From JAJZQD01 sp021847735 (GTDB taxonomy: Bacteria > Bacillota > Thermincolia > Thermincolales > UBA2595), in the NCBI GenBank assembly GCA_027324025.1, contig DAHVYW010000098.1, positions 1 to 15,801 of the forward strand: a stretch of 15,801 nucleotides of DNA, written 5' to 3'. Shown here one piece after another: positions 1 through 7,310 of the stretch (position 1 is the stretch's first letter; each line of letters starts with the position of its first letter). Both the position numbers and the translations under genes were made by a program. The notes beneath the pieces were generated by a model. The model made no database searches, had not been told where the DNA came from, and saw nothing but the letters and a program-made list of their open reading frames with translations.

Positions 1-93
1 TTACGGATATCTTAAAAAAGTTGACATCATCAAAGTTTACACTGCCGGAGACTACCGTTATTTTCTAGGACTTTTTTTAAACCGGACAAAGGT

Positions 94-1137
94 TCAGGGG
101 GTGTTTTCCTCCCACTTCTCTTTTAGTATTTTAAGCTTTTCATCTATATTTTCGTTAACTACCGGCGGCATTTCCCCTTGGCTTTCAACACATGGCGGCG
201 TTGTCTCGAGACAGGACTCATTTAACATCAGCTTTGCCTTTTGATGGTTTGGAAGAAGCCTTAATGTTTCCCTGAAGTGTTTGATACTCAGGTCCTTTTC
301 CCCCAGGCTTTGATAGGAGCACCCAAGATAGTAGTGAGAAGTACCGTTGTTTTTATTGATATCCAGTGACTTATTGAGACTGGCTATGGCTTCCCAGTAT
401 TTCTTGTCTCGTAAATAGGCGACACCGAGGTTTTTCCATAGGTAAGCCAGTTTGGGGGCAATTTCTACTGCCTTTTTATGCATTTCTACGGCCTCTTTAA
501 CCCTTCTCATTTTCAGGTATATCCGACCCATCTGGTCATAGATATATTCAAGCCTGGGGTTAATCTGGGCAACCTTTTCAAGGGTTTCCAGGGCCTGTTG
601 ATACATCTTTTTCCCGGCGTAAGCCAGGCTAAGCTGATACCAGGCAAATTCAAAGCTGGGGTTCAGGTTGATTGATTGTTGCAGGGCGCCAATGGCTTCA
701 TCCCATCTTTCCAGGGAATTCAAAGATTTCCCCAGGCAGAAATGACCCTTGGCATGTTTGTTTTCCAACTCAATCAGTTTAGTCAGGTAAGTTATGGCCT
801 CCTCGAATCTCTGCTGCTCACAGGCAATATAGCCTAACCTGTAATAAGCCTGCACATAATTTGGGTTAAATTCAAGGGCTTTTTTAAATGAGTTTACGGC
901 TTCATTTATGTGTTTATATTTTAAATATGAGTAACCAAGGCCGTAATGGGCCAGGTACATGCATGGGTCCAGTTCAAGAACCCTTTTATAAGCGTCTATA
1001 GCCTGACGGTAATTATTTGCCCTTGTCTGGGTATACCCCAAACGTATCAGTGACCAGATATCCTGAGGGTTGTTTTCAACGGCCTTTAAGCATGCTTCCA
1101 ATTGTTCCTGAATTATTTCGGTACCGTCCCTCTTCAA
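94..1137 (-). CDS. TPR-repeat protein, eight tandem repeats
   Basis: A 347-residue protein made almost wholly of tetratricopeptide repeats. Eight consecutive 34-residue units run without gaps from about residue 26 to 297. Each has the W/Y-xx-LG-xx-Y, A-x-x-x-F/Y and hydrophobic-(D/N)-P pattern of the TPR fold. A short N-terminal helix and an acidic/lysine-rich tail (about 298-347) flank the array. TPR arrays form a superhelix that binds partner proteins, and no catalytic domain is present. No signal peptide or membrane segment is visible, so it is probably cytosolic. The start is TTG, supported by a GGGAGGGG ribosome binding site about 6 bases upstream. It lies downstream of nadE on the same strand but is separated from it by an IS relic, so it probably has its own promoter. 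The partner and role are unknown; the TPR assignment is secure. Confidence 0.93.
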   Translation of the reverse strand: MKRDGTEIIQEQLEACLKAVENNPQDIWSLIRLGYTQTRANNYRQAIDAYKRVLELDPCMYLAHYGLGYSYLKYKHINEAVNSFKKALEFNPNYVQAYYRLGYIACEQQRFEEAITYLTKLIELENKHAKGHFCLGKSLNSLERWDEAIGALQQSINLNPSFEFAWYQLSLAYAGKKMYQQALETLEKVAQINPRLEYIYDQMGRIYLKMRRVKEAVEMHKKAVEIAPKLAYLWKNLGVAYLRDKKYWEAIASLNKSLDINKNNGTSHYYLGCSYQSLGEKDLSIKHFRETLRLLPNHQKAKLMLNESCLETTPPCVESQGEMPPVVNENIDEKLKILKEKWEENTP

Positions 1138-1226
1138 AAACTACCCCTCCCTAACAAATCCATCTATTACTAAAGATATGAACAAATGGATTGTTTATGA
1201 CAGAGTTGTGGGGAGCGAAAGATGGA

Positions 1227-1247
1227 AAGGGGCTGTCCCATAAGTAA
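1227..1247 (+). repeat. Left terminal inverted repeat of IS relic
   Basis: AAGGGG-CT-GTCCCATAAGTAA. The last 13 bases are a perfect inverted match to 1885-1897. The end can also fold on itself: GGCTGTCCC (1231-1239) pairs perfectly with GGGACAGCC (1250-1258) around a 10-base loop. Confidence 0.8.
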
Positions 1248-1463
1248 CAGGGACAGCCTTAAAATTTAGCCATGAAAGCCCAGGAAGCGGCAGATATATT
1301 CCTGCAGGACGGCAACAACTCAGCTTGTTACCCAATCGCGCATACGCGCTCTTGGACAAGCGGATGTCAGACTCGTCCTTCCGGAAAATATCTGCCACTT
1401 TCTGTATTTGTGGTCAAAATTTCGGGCAGGCAACCCCAGCTATTTATGGGACGATGGAGGCCC
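1229..1463. repeat. Long imperfect palindrome (foldback/MITE-like)
   Basis: About 235 bp fold back on a centre near 1342-1343. The best-matched arms are 1281-1310 and 1375-1404, 25 of 30 bases complementary. Inside them, GCTTGT (1323-1328) pairs with ACAAGC (1356-1361), CCAA (1332-1335) with TTGG (1352-1355), and GCGC (1338-1341) with GCGC (1346-1349) around a 4-base loop. Outside them, AAATTT blocks and GTCCCATAA (1235-1243) face TTATGGGAC (1444-1452). All these pairs share nearly one symmetry centre, so this is one structure and not chance hairpins. The outer parts carry the same end motif as the surrounding IS relic, suggesting a foldback derivative mobilised by the same transposase. No convincing protein is encoded on either strand. 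Confidence 0.7.
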
Positions 1464-1533
1464 CGGCCAAAACCAACAAAGATTTACTGAAAATACAATG
1501 AAACCTTGAAACACTAAATGTTTTTAGCTTCTT

Positions 1534-1857
1534 TTGTCGAATTATTTAAGCAAAAGAAGTATGGATTCAGAAGGAAATATGAAAAAGAAGGGACATCAGA
1601 AGGTAGTGTTCAAAAAATATGATATGCATCAACTGTCATTGCCCATGAGTCTGGAGAGTATGATACCACCACATCACAAATACAATCTGTTTCATAAGGA
1701 GCAGAAACGCCCGTTTAAAGAAAACCCTTTTCGCAGGGAAAACATGGTATATGATGCTGATAACGACGAATACACCTGCCCTGCTATGTATGGCTCACAA
1801 TATATCCCGACTGGCAATCATTTGGGAGGCTTAAGGCCCTCCTTCTTATACAATTAA
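1534..1857 (+). pseudogene. IS1182-family transposase remnant
   Basis: An open frame of 107 codons that joins distant parts of an IS1182-type transposase. Residues about 26-45 (FKKYDMHQLSLPM onward, to IPPHH) resemble the extreme N-terminus of the family. Directly after this, residues about 49-84 (FHKEQKRPFKENPFRRE, then YDADNDEYTCP) resemble a segment found more than 300 residues further along in intact members. The final block (GGLRPSFLYN) resembles a transposase C-terminus. The DDE catalytic core between the first two pieces is missing and so is the cysteine-rich region after the TCP. The frame stayed open across both joins, so it looks like a small gene, but it cannot be an active transposase. 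No good ribosome binding site was seen. Family similarity is from memory; the truncated architecture is read directly. Confidence 0.75.
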
Positions 1858-1884
1858 CCCAACAAAAAACGGGAGTGTCCCATT

Positions 1885-1904
1885 TTACTTATGGGACCCC
1901 CCTT
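1885..1904 (-). repeat. Right terminal inverted repeat of IS relic
   Basis: The reverse complement reads AAGGGG-G-GTCCCATAAGTAA, matching the left end at 1227-1247 apart from CT versus G in the middle. Like the left end it can form a hairpin with the adjoining inner bases: GTCCCAT (1877-1883) pairs with ATGGGAC (1891-1897). Confidence 0.75.
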
Positions 1905-1919
1905 CCCTTGCCAGCGTAT

Positions 1920-1955
1920 CTAAAATAAAGAGACTGCCCCTTTTGGGACACCCCC
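1920..1955 (-). terminator. Possible nadE terminator or second IS end
   Basis: Just below the nadE stop, the minus strand can form a 6-bp stem (TGTCCC, loop AAAA, GGGGCA, one G-U pair) followed by a T-rich run. It could end the nadE transcript. The same bases (GGGGGTGTCCCAAAAG on the minus strand) also look like another IS1182-type terminal repeat, related to but different from the end at 1885-1904. The stem is short, so terminator strength is doubtful. Confidence 0.35.
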
Positions 1956-1964
1956 ATTTTTTGA

Positions 1965-3908
1965 TTATAGTTGATTGAGCCATAGGTTGGCTTCGGCATC
2001 ACTGGGCATCCGCCAGTCACCTCTGGGGGACAGGCTGATAGTGCCCACCTTGGGGCCGTCCGGCAGGCAGGAGCGCTTATACTGCTGGCTAAAAAACCTG
2101 CGGTAAAACAATTTTAACCATTTTGTGATTTCGTCTGCCGAATACTTTCCGTCAAAGGCCAGGCCTGCCAGGAACAACACCTTTCGTGGCGGCATGCCGT
2201 GCCTTATCACATAATACAGAAAGAAATCATGAAGTTCGTATGGCCCGATAACTTCCTCGGTTTTCTGCAGGATTTCACCGTTGGCACCAGGAGGCAAAAG
2301 TTCTGGGCTGATAGGTGTATCGAGGATTTTGTGTAAAACATCCCTGCTTTCATAGTCCACCACATTATCAGCAATCCACTTTACCAAAAACTTTACGAGG
2401 GTCTTCGGAATACTGCAGTTAACTGCATACATGGACATGTGGTCTCCATTGTATGTTGCCCACCCCAAGGCAAGTTCTGATAAATCTCCGGTGCCGATTA
2501 CAAGGCCGTTGTGCTTATTAGCCAAATCCATGAGAATCTGGGTCCGCTCGCGGGCCTGCGCATTTTCGAAGGTTATGTCATGAGTGCCCTCCGGGAGGCC
2601 TATATCCTTAAAATGCCGCAAACAGGCCGGCTCAATATTTATCTCGTTTACATTAGTCTGCATTGTTTTCATCAACTGTACGGCGTTGTTAAGAGTCGCG
2701 TCTGTGGTTCCAAACCCGGGCATAGTCACGGCAATGATATTTTCTGCCGGGATGCCCAGCAGGCCGAAGGTTTTGCCGGTTACCAACAGTGCCAGGGTAG
2801 AGTCGAGCCCGCCTGACACACCTACAACAGCGTGCTTAGTCCCGGTATGCTCAAGTCTTTTGGCCAGTCCCGCTACCTGGATATTAAAAATTTCCTCGCA
2901 TCTTTCATCCCTTGACAGCGGGTCATCCGGGATAAAGGGGTGGGGCGGGACATGCCTCGTGAAATTGTCTTTATCAACCCTAAAAGGCTTATTGTACGAG
3001 ACATCCACTTTCCGGTATTTTCTGAACTCACCGTCGTATTCACAGTTATCGGCATAAGTCCTGTTAACCTGTCTTTCCGAGGCCAGGCGCTCGATATCTA
3101 TTTCCGAATATATAACGGAGCTGCCCCGGTCAAACCTCCTGGAAGTCTCCAGGATGCTCCCGTTCTCGGCAATAATACAGTCCCCGCCGAAGACAATGTC
3201 TGTGGTAGACTCGTGCACACCGGAGGAAGCGTAGACGTAACCGCTTATACATCGGGCGCTTTGCTGGGCAACCAGCTGCCGCCGGTAATTGGACTTGCTG
3301 ACTAATTCGTTGCTGGCTGAAAGGTTTGCCATAATATTTGCGCCATTTAAGGCCATATAGGAACTGGGAGGCACAACAGCCCACAGATCTTCACAGATTT
3401 CTATTCCCAGGGAGCAGCCCAATTCCTCACAGTGAAAAATGAGGCTGCCAAAAGGTATTGTCCGGCCAAGGATTCTTATCTCGGTAATACTTTTGCTAAG
3501 GGGGTATCCTGAGGTAAACCACCTGTTTTCGTAGAATTCCTTGTAGTTGGCCGGGTAAGTTTTGGGTACAACACCCAAAACTTTGCCGTGTTGGATGGCA
3601 ACAGCACAATTATAAAGCTTTTGTTCTACCGGCAGAGGAATGCCGACTACAGCCAGCACATCGCAGTCTGTAGTTTTGTCAAGTAGACCGGCCAGGCAGT
3701 CAAGGGATTTATCCAGGAGCAGTCTTTGCCCGAACAGGTCAGCACAGGTATAGCCTGTCAGACACAATTCGGGGAATACAATAACGGCTGTACCCAACGA
3801 ATCAGACGCTCTGATAAGTCCTTCTATTTCCTTGACGTTGTACTCCAGGTCAGCTACCTTTAACCTGGGGGAAGCCGCAGCGGCCTTAATAAATCCGAAG
3901 GTAGACAT
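1965..3908 (-). CDS. nadE: Glutamine-dependent NAD(+) synthetase
   Basis: Catalyses the last step of NAD synthesis: ATP-dependent amidation of deamido-NAD using glutamine. It is a cytosolic two-domain enzyme of 647 residues. The N-terminal nitrilase-type glutaminase domain shows its catalytic triad: E47 in FPELCLTGY, K116 in PKTYPANYKEF and C172 in GIEICEDLW. The C-terminal synthetase domain has the PP-loop SGGLDS at 365-370, a GTGDLSE segment and a typical C-terminus with KVGTISLSPRGDWRMPSDAE. The length fits the large glutamine-dependent form. An in-frame TTG lies two codons upstream, but AGGAGG sits 7 bases before the ATG at 3908 and only 1 base before the TTG, so the ATG is chosen. The gene follows recG by about 20 bp, its ribosome binding site lying in that gap, so it is probably co-transcribed with recG. 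Confidence 0.96.
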   Translation of the reverse strand: MSTFGFIKAAAASPRLKVADLEYNVKEIEGLIRASDSLGTAVIVFPELCLTGYTCADLFGQRLLLDKSLDCLAGLLDKTTDCDVLAVVGIPLPVEQKLYNCAVAIQHGKVLGVVPKTYPANYKEFYENRWFTSGYPLSKSITEIRILGRTIPFGSLIFHCEELGCSLGIEICEDLWAVVPPSSYMALNGANIMANLSASNELVSKSNYRRQLVAQQSARCISGYVYASSGVHESTTDIVFGGDCIIAENGSILETSRRFDRGSSVIYSEIDIERLASERQVNRTYADNCEYDGEFRKYRKVDVSYNKPFRVDKDNFTRHVPPHPFIPDDPLSRDERCEEIFNIQVAGLAKRLEHTGTKHAVVGVSGGLDSTLALLVTGKTFGLLGIPAENIIAVTMPGFGTTDATLNNAVQLMKTMQTNVNEINIEPACLRHFKDIGLPEGTHDITFENAQARERTQILMDLANKHNGLVIGTGDLSELALGWATYNGDHMSMYAVNCSIPKTLVKFLVKWIADNVVDYESRDVLHKILDTPISPELLPPGANGEILQKTEEVIGPYELHDFFLYYVIRHGMPPRKVLFLAGLAFDGKYSADEITKWLKLFYRRFFSQQYKRSCLPDGPKVGTISLSPRGDWRMPSDAEANLWLNQL

Positions 3909-3928
3909 TATCAACCCTCCTTACCGGG

Positions 3929-6418
3929 CTAACTGGTTTTAATATAGTTGTCTGTACTCTTAAACTTTTCAATGATACTTTCTTTAAGTCTCCGGTGTTC
4001 CGGTTTGTTTAGTCCGGGATCCCGTTTAACGAGCTCCATAGCCTCTTCCCTGGCAGTCTGCAGGGTCCGGACATCTTTTATGATGTCAGCGATTTTTAAA
4101 TCCGGCATGCCGGATTGCCTGGTCCCGAAGAATTCCCCAGGCCCTCTCAGCTTGAGGTCCTCTTCCGCGATTATAAAACCGTCGCCGGTTGACTGCATTA
4201 TATTCATGCGGGCTCTGCCCTCCTCGGTGGAGGGGTTTGCCACCAGGATACAGTAAGACTGGTGTTTACCCCGGCCTACCCGCCCGCGCAGCTGATGCAG
4301 CTGGGCAAGGCCGAAGCGGTCGGCATCTTCGATGACAATCATAGTGGCATTGGGTACGTCAACCCCCACCTCCACCACAGTGGTAGCAACCATTATGTTG
4401 ACCCGGCCGTCCTTGAATTCTCTCATCACAGAGTCCTTCTCATCCTGTTTCAGGCGGCCGTGCATCAACCCGACAGTGAGGTCGGGAAATACTTTTGTCT
4501 GCAGTTCCTCGGCCTTTTCAACAGCAGCTTGTACATCTATTTTATCCGATTCCTCGACCAGTGGGCAAATATAATAAACCTGCCTGCCCGCACTTACCTG
4601 TTCCCTGATAAATTTGTAAACTCTCTCTTTCATCTTGCCGTTAATCCAGTGTGTCTTAATGGCCAGCCTGTCTGGGGGAAGCCGGTCGATAACCGATATA
4701 TCCAAATCACCGTAAACGGTAAGGGCAAGGGTGCGCGGAATAGGAGTAGCAGTCATTACGAGGACATCCGGGGTTTTGCCCTTCTTCTGCAACATTGCTC
4801 TCTGCCTGACCCCGAACCTGTGCTGTTCATCTGTTACAGCCAGGCCCAGTTTTTGAAACTCTACCTCGTCCTGAATCACCGCATGGGTTCCCACCACTAT
4901 ATCTACGCGCCCTGTCTTAATGTTGTCAATAGTCTCCGCTTTTTCACTTCTGTGGATACTACCGGTCAGCAGGGCCACATGTATGCCAAGGGGTTGCAGC
5001 ACCTCCTGCAGTCCCTCGAAATGCTGTCCCGCAAGTATTTCCGTGGGAGCCATCATAGCCCCCTGGTACCCGCTTTCTACTGTTTTGACGAGTGCGGCGG
5101 CGGCAACGACGGTCTTCCCGCAGCCCACATCGCCCTGTACAAGACGGTTCATGGGTTTTTGGTCTTCCATGTCCTTAAAGATTTCTTCCAGAACTCTTGT
5201 CTGGGCTTCTGTGAGGGCAAAGGGTACATTTGTCAGGAACTGCCCTACGAGAGGCCCCTCTTTTTTATGTTTAATACCCATTTCATCGAGGCCTGATGCC
5301 TTTAGCATACACACCCCTAGCTGGAGTAGAAACAACTCTTCGAAAATAAGCCGGCGCCTGGCCTCTTCTACTTCCTCCATGCGGACAGGGAAATGTACTT
5401 GGGACAATGCTTCAGGCAATAGGACAAACCCGTATTTAGCCAGCAGGCTGTCCGGCAGGAATTCTTCCTGTTCCGGACCGTATTTGTCTACGGCAAATTT
5501 CATAATAGTCCGCAGGGCCCTGGTCTGCAAGCCTTCGGTCGTCGGATATACAGGGACAATGCGCCCTGTGTGAATGGGATTCTCTTTGTCAGCCACTTCA
5601 TAATCTGCCACAGAAATCTGGATACTGCCAAACTTGTTCTCGACCTTGCCGGTAATAAGAATCTCAGTCCCCTGGGGAATCTGCTTTTTAATGTATGGCT
5701 GGTTAAACCATACGGCATACCCTACGGAATTGCCGTCATGAATGGCCGCCTTAGTAATGGTCAGCCCCTTTCGCGGCCTGATATCCTGACATCCGACAAC
5801 TGTTCCGGTAACGGTCTCGGTTTCGCCGTCCTCCAGTTGGTAAAACTTTTTAAGGTGACTTCTGTCTTCATATCTTCGGGGAAAATGATAAAGCAGGTCA
5901 CGGACCGTGCTTATGCCGAGCCGGTTTAACAGCCTCACTCGTTTAGGTCCGACACTTTTCAGAAACTGGAGTTCCGAGACCTGACTATCACTTACTGCAG
6001 CACTTTTGCTTTCATCCCTTTTCTTGTTTTCACTGGTTTTTACCCTGGCAGGTTTATTGTTTTTTGCAACGTTAGGTTTATCAATCCCTTTTGGAAGAAC
6101 TTGTTTACTATTGCTTGGTATTCCTGACTTTTGCTTATTAATGGCCAGCGTGTTAAGCAGATTCAGTGTGCCTCTGAGAATGTCTTCCCGTTCCCGGCTG
6201 CCGTATTCGACGTATTTTTTCATTATTGAATTGAGCCGGACGATATCGGCGGCGGTTTCAGAAGGGAAATCCCGGCCTGCCAACTCACAGACTTTGTTTA
6301 GGGAAGACATGACAAAAGCACTAAAACCGCCGAAAACGGCGGCGTTTTTGAAGCCCATCTTGATCTCTACTGCAGAGGCTTTTTTTATGTTTTCAATAAT
6401 TTTAAAAATTTCGTTCAT
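3929..6418 (-). CDS. recG: ATP-dependent DNA helicase RecG
   Basis: A branch-migration helicase that remodels stalled forks and Holliday junctions. Counting from the ATG, residues 1-90 look like the helical N-terminal domain seen in some Firmicutes and Thermotoga RecG. Residues about 95-145 form a lysine-rich, low-complexity linker. The wedge domain follows (FLKSVGPKRVRLLNRLGIST, about 152-172). The helicase core has Walker A GDVGCGKT (429-436), a DEQH box (530-533), TATPIPRTLALTVYGDLD and the motif VI region QLRGRVGRG. The C-terminal TRG region (GTRQSGMPDL) is present. About 829 residues is long for RecG (usually near 680-780), due to the N-terminal domain and linker. A TTG five codons upstream (6433) lacks a ribosome binding site, whereas GGCGGTG precedes the ATG at 6418. 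It follows degV by about 22 bp, matching a shared operon. Confidence 0.96.
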   Translation of the reverse strand: MNEIFKIIENIKKASAVEIKMGFKNAAVFGGFSAFVMSSLNKVCELAGRDFPSETAADIVRLNSIMKKYVEYGSREREDILRGTLNLLNTLAINKQKSGIPSNSKQVLPKGIDKPNVAKNNKPARVKTSENKKRDESKSAAVSDSQVSELQFLKSVGPKRVRLLNRLGISTVRDLLYHFPRRYEDRSHLKKFYQLEDGETETVTGTVVGCQDIRPRKGLTITKAAIHDGNSVGYAVWFNQPYIKKQIPQGTEILITGKVENKFGSIQISVADYEVADKENPIHTGRIVPVYPTTEGLQTRALRTIMKFAVDKYGPEQEEFLPDSLLAKYGFVLLPEALSQVHFPVRMEEVEEARRRLIFEELFLLQLGVCMLKASGLDEMGIKHKKEGPLVGQFLTNVPFALTEAQTRVLEEIFKDMEDQKPMNRLVQGDVGCGKTVVAAAALVKTVESGYQGAMMAPTEILAGQHFEGLQEVLQPLGIHVALLTGSIHRSEKAETIDNIKTGRVDIVVGTHAVIQDEVEFQKLGLAVTDEQHRFGVRQRAMLQKKGKTPDVLVMTATPIPRTLALTVYGDLDISVIDRLPPDRLAIKTHWINGKMKERVYKFIREQVSAGRQVYYICPLVEESDKIDVQAAVEKAEELQTKVFPDLTVGLMHGRLKQDEKDSVMREFKDGRVNIMVATTVVEVGVDVPNATMIVIEDADRFGLAQLHQLRGRVGRGKHQSYCILVANPSTEEGRARMNIMQSTGDGFIIAEEDLKLRGPGEFFGTRQSGMPDLKIADIIKDVRTLQTAREEAMELVKRDPGLNKPEHRRLKESIIEKFKSTDNYIKTS

Positions 6419-6440
6419 AGAAAACACCGCCAAGATTATA

Positions 6441-7289
6441 CTATCCGGGGCAGACAGCTATACCGACAAGTCCCGGCCCGGTATGGGACAATATAACAGT
6501 TCCCAGTTCTGTAGTGACGGTGATACTGCAGTGGGAAACAGGTTCCAGTTGTTCCTTTAGTTTATTAACTCCCGTATAGTCGTTTCCGTATATGGCCGCA
6601 CACTCATAAAACTTGGAACTGTCAGTTTTATCACAGACTATCTGGGCTATCCTTTCCAGCGCCCTCGCTTTTCCCCTCACCTTTTCCATGGGAACTACCT
6701 GCCCGTCGCTATCAATTGTAAGGATGGGCTTTATTTTTAAGAGAGTGCCTAAAAATGCACTGGCTTTACCTATTCGGCCGCCCTTTTCCAGGTACTCAAG
6801 GGTGTCAACCAGGAAAATTACAAAACTGCGTTCAATTTTTTCTTTGACCAGGTACAAAACCTCTCTTGCTGACAGGCCTTCCCTGGCAGCCCTGGCTGCA
6901 GCTATGACTATCAACCCCAACCCCATACTGGCTGATTTTGTGTCCACTATATAAATATTCTTTGAGTCGGTCATCGTCTTGGCAGTCTGGGCTGACTGCA
7001 CGGTCCCGCTGAGTTTGCCGGATAAATGGATGGAAATAACGCTTTCACCCTTAGCAATCAGCCGTTCATAGACGGCAACAAATTCTCCGGGTGACGGCTG
7101 GGATGTCGTGGGAATTACTTTGTCCTTTTCCATTTTGGCAGTTACTTCCCGGGTTGTAATATCAACCCCGTCACGGTAAACTTCTTCACCGATGGTGACC
7201 TTAAGAGGCACCACAATTATCCCAAGTTGGTGAATTATCTCCTGCGGAATATCCGCCGTACTGTCTGTCACTATTCTAACCTTGCTCAT
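6441..7289 (-). CDS. DegV family fatty-acid-binding protein (FakB-like)
   Basis: A 282-residue member of the DegV family, whose characterised members (FakB) bind a fatty acid and present it to the kinase FakA for acyl-phosphate formation. Seen here: the N-terminal IVTDSTADIP motif, TTSQPSPGEF at about 61-70, the fatty-acid carboxylate-binding type motif SIHLSGKLSGTVQSAQ, VDTKSASMGLG, and the C-terminal SHTGPGLVGIAV. The length is normal for the family. The ATG start has GGGAGAGG 6 bases upstream. It starts 21 bp after fakA ends, so the two are very probably co-expressed partners. Fatty-acid specificity (saturated or unsaturated) cannot be told from the sequence. Assignment to DegV is firm; the FakB role is inferred from family and from adjacency to fakA. 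Confidence 0.92.
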   Translation of the reverse strand: MSKVRIVTDSTADIPQEIIHQLGIIVVPLKVTIGEEVYRDGVDITTREVTAKMEKDKVIPTTSQPSPGEFVAVYERLIAKGESVISIHLSGKLSGTVQSAQTAKTMTDSKNIYIVDTKSASMGLGLIVIAAARAAREGLSAREVLYLVKEKIERSFVIFLVDTLEYLEKGGRIGKASAFLGTLLKIKPILTIDSDGQVVPMEKVRGKARALERIAQIVCDKTDSSKFYECAAIYGNDYTGVNKLKEQLEPVSHCSITVTTELGTVILSHTGPGLVGIAVCPG

Positions 7290-7310
7290 GAAAACCTCTC
7301 CCTGGTATCA

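Larger units (their letters stand above)
1227..1904. mobile_element. Decayed IS1182-family-like insertion sequence
   Basis: A segment of about 680 bp bounded by matching inverted ends. Left and right (reverse complement) ends both read AAGGGG, then CT or a single G, then GTCCCATAAGTAA. Inside is a plus-strand transposase remnant (1534-1857) whose pieces resemble the N-terminus and a central part of IS1182-type transposases. The element is far shorter than a full IS1182-type copy (about 1.6-1.9 kb), so it is an internally deleted, non-autonomous relic. The family is assigned from remembered motif similarity, not a database search. No convincing target-site duplication was seen at the edges. 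The left part also contains a long near-palindrome. Confidence 0.7.

Noticed and set aside
1..93. Possible 3' end of a plus-strand gene entering from the left (one frame is open from base 2 to about 242).
   Set aside because: The frame would overlap the TPR gene by about 146 bp and has no recognisable motif; with only 90 bases outside the TPR gene there is not enough to support it.
1157..1192. AATCCAT / ATGGATT inverted repeat upstream of the TPR gene.
   Set aside because: Only 7 bp with a 22-base spacer and no linked promoter boxes; could be chance.
1195..1398. Minus-strand ORF, 67 codons, and the plus-strand ORF at 1272-1490 in the IS relic.
   Set aside because: Both lie across the long palindrome, have no ribosome binding site and match no protein I know; their open frames follow from the palindromic sequence.
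4262..5296. A 344-codon open frame on the plus strand.
   Set aside because: It is antisense to recG, which has every helicase motif; the product has no recognisable domain.
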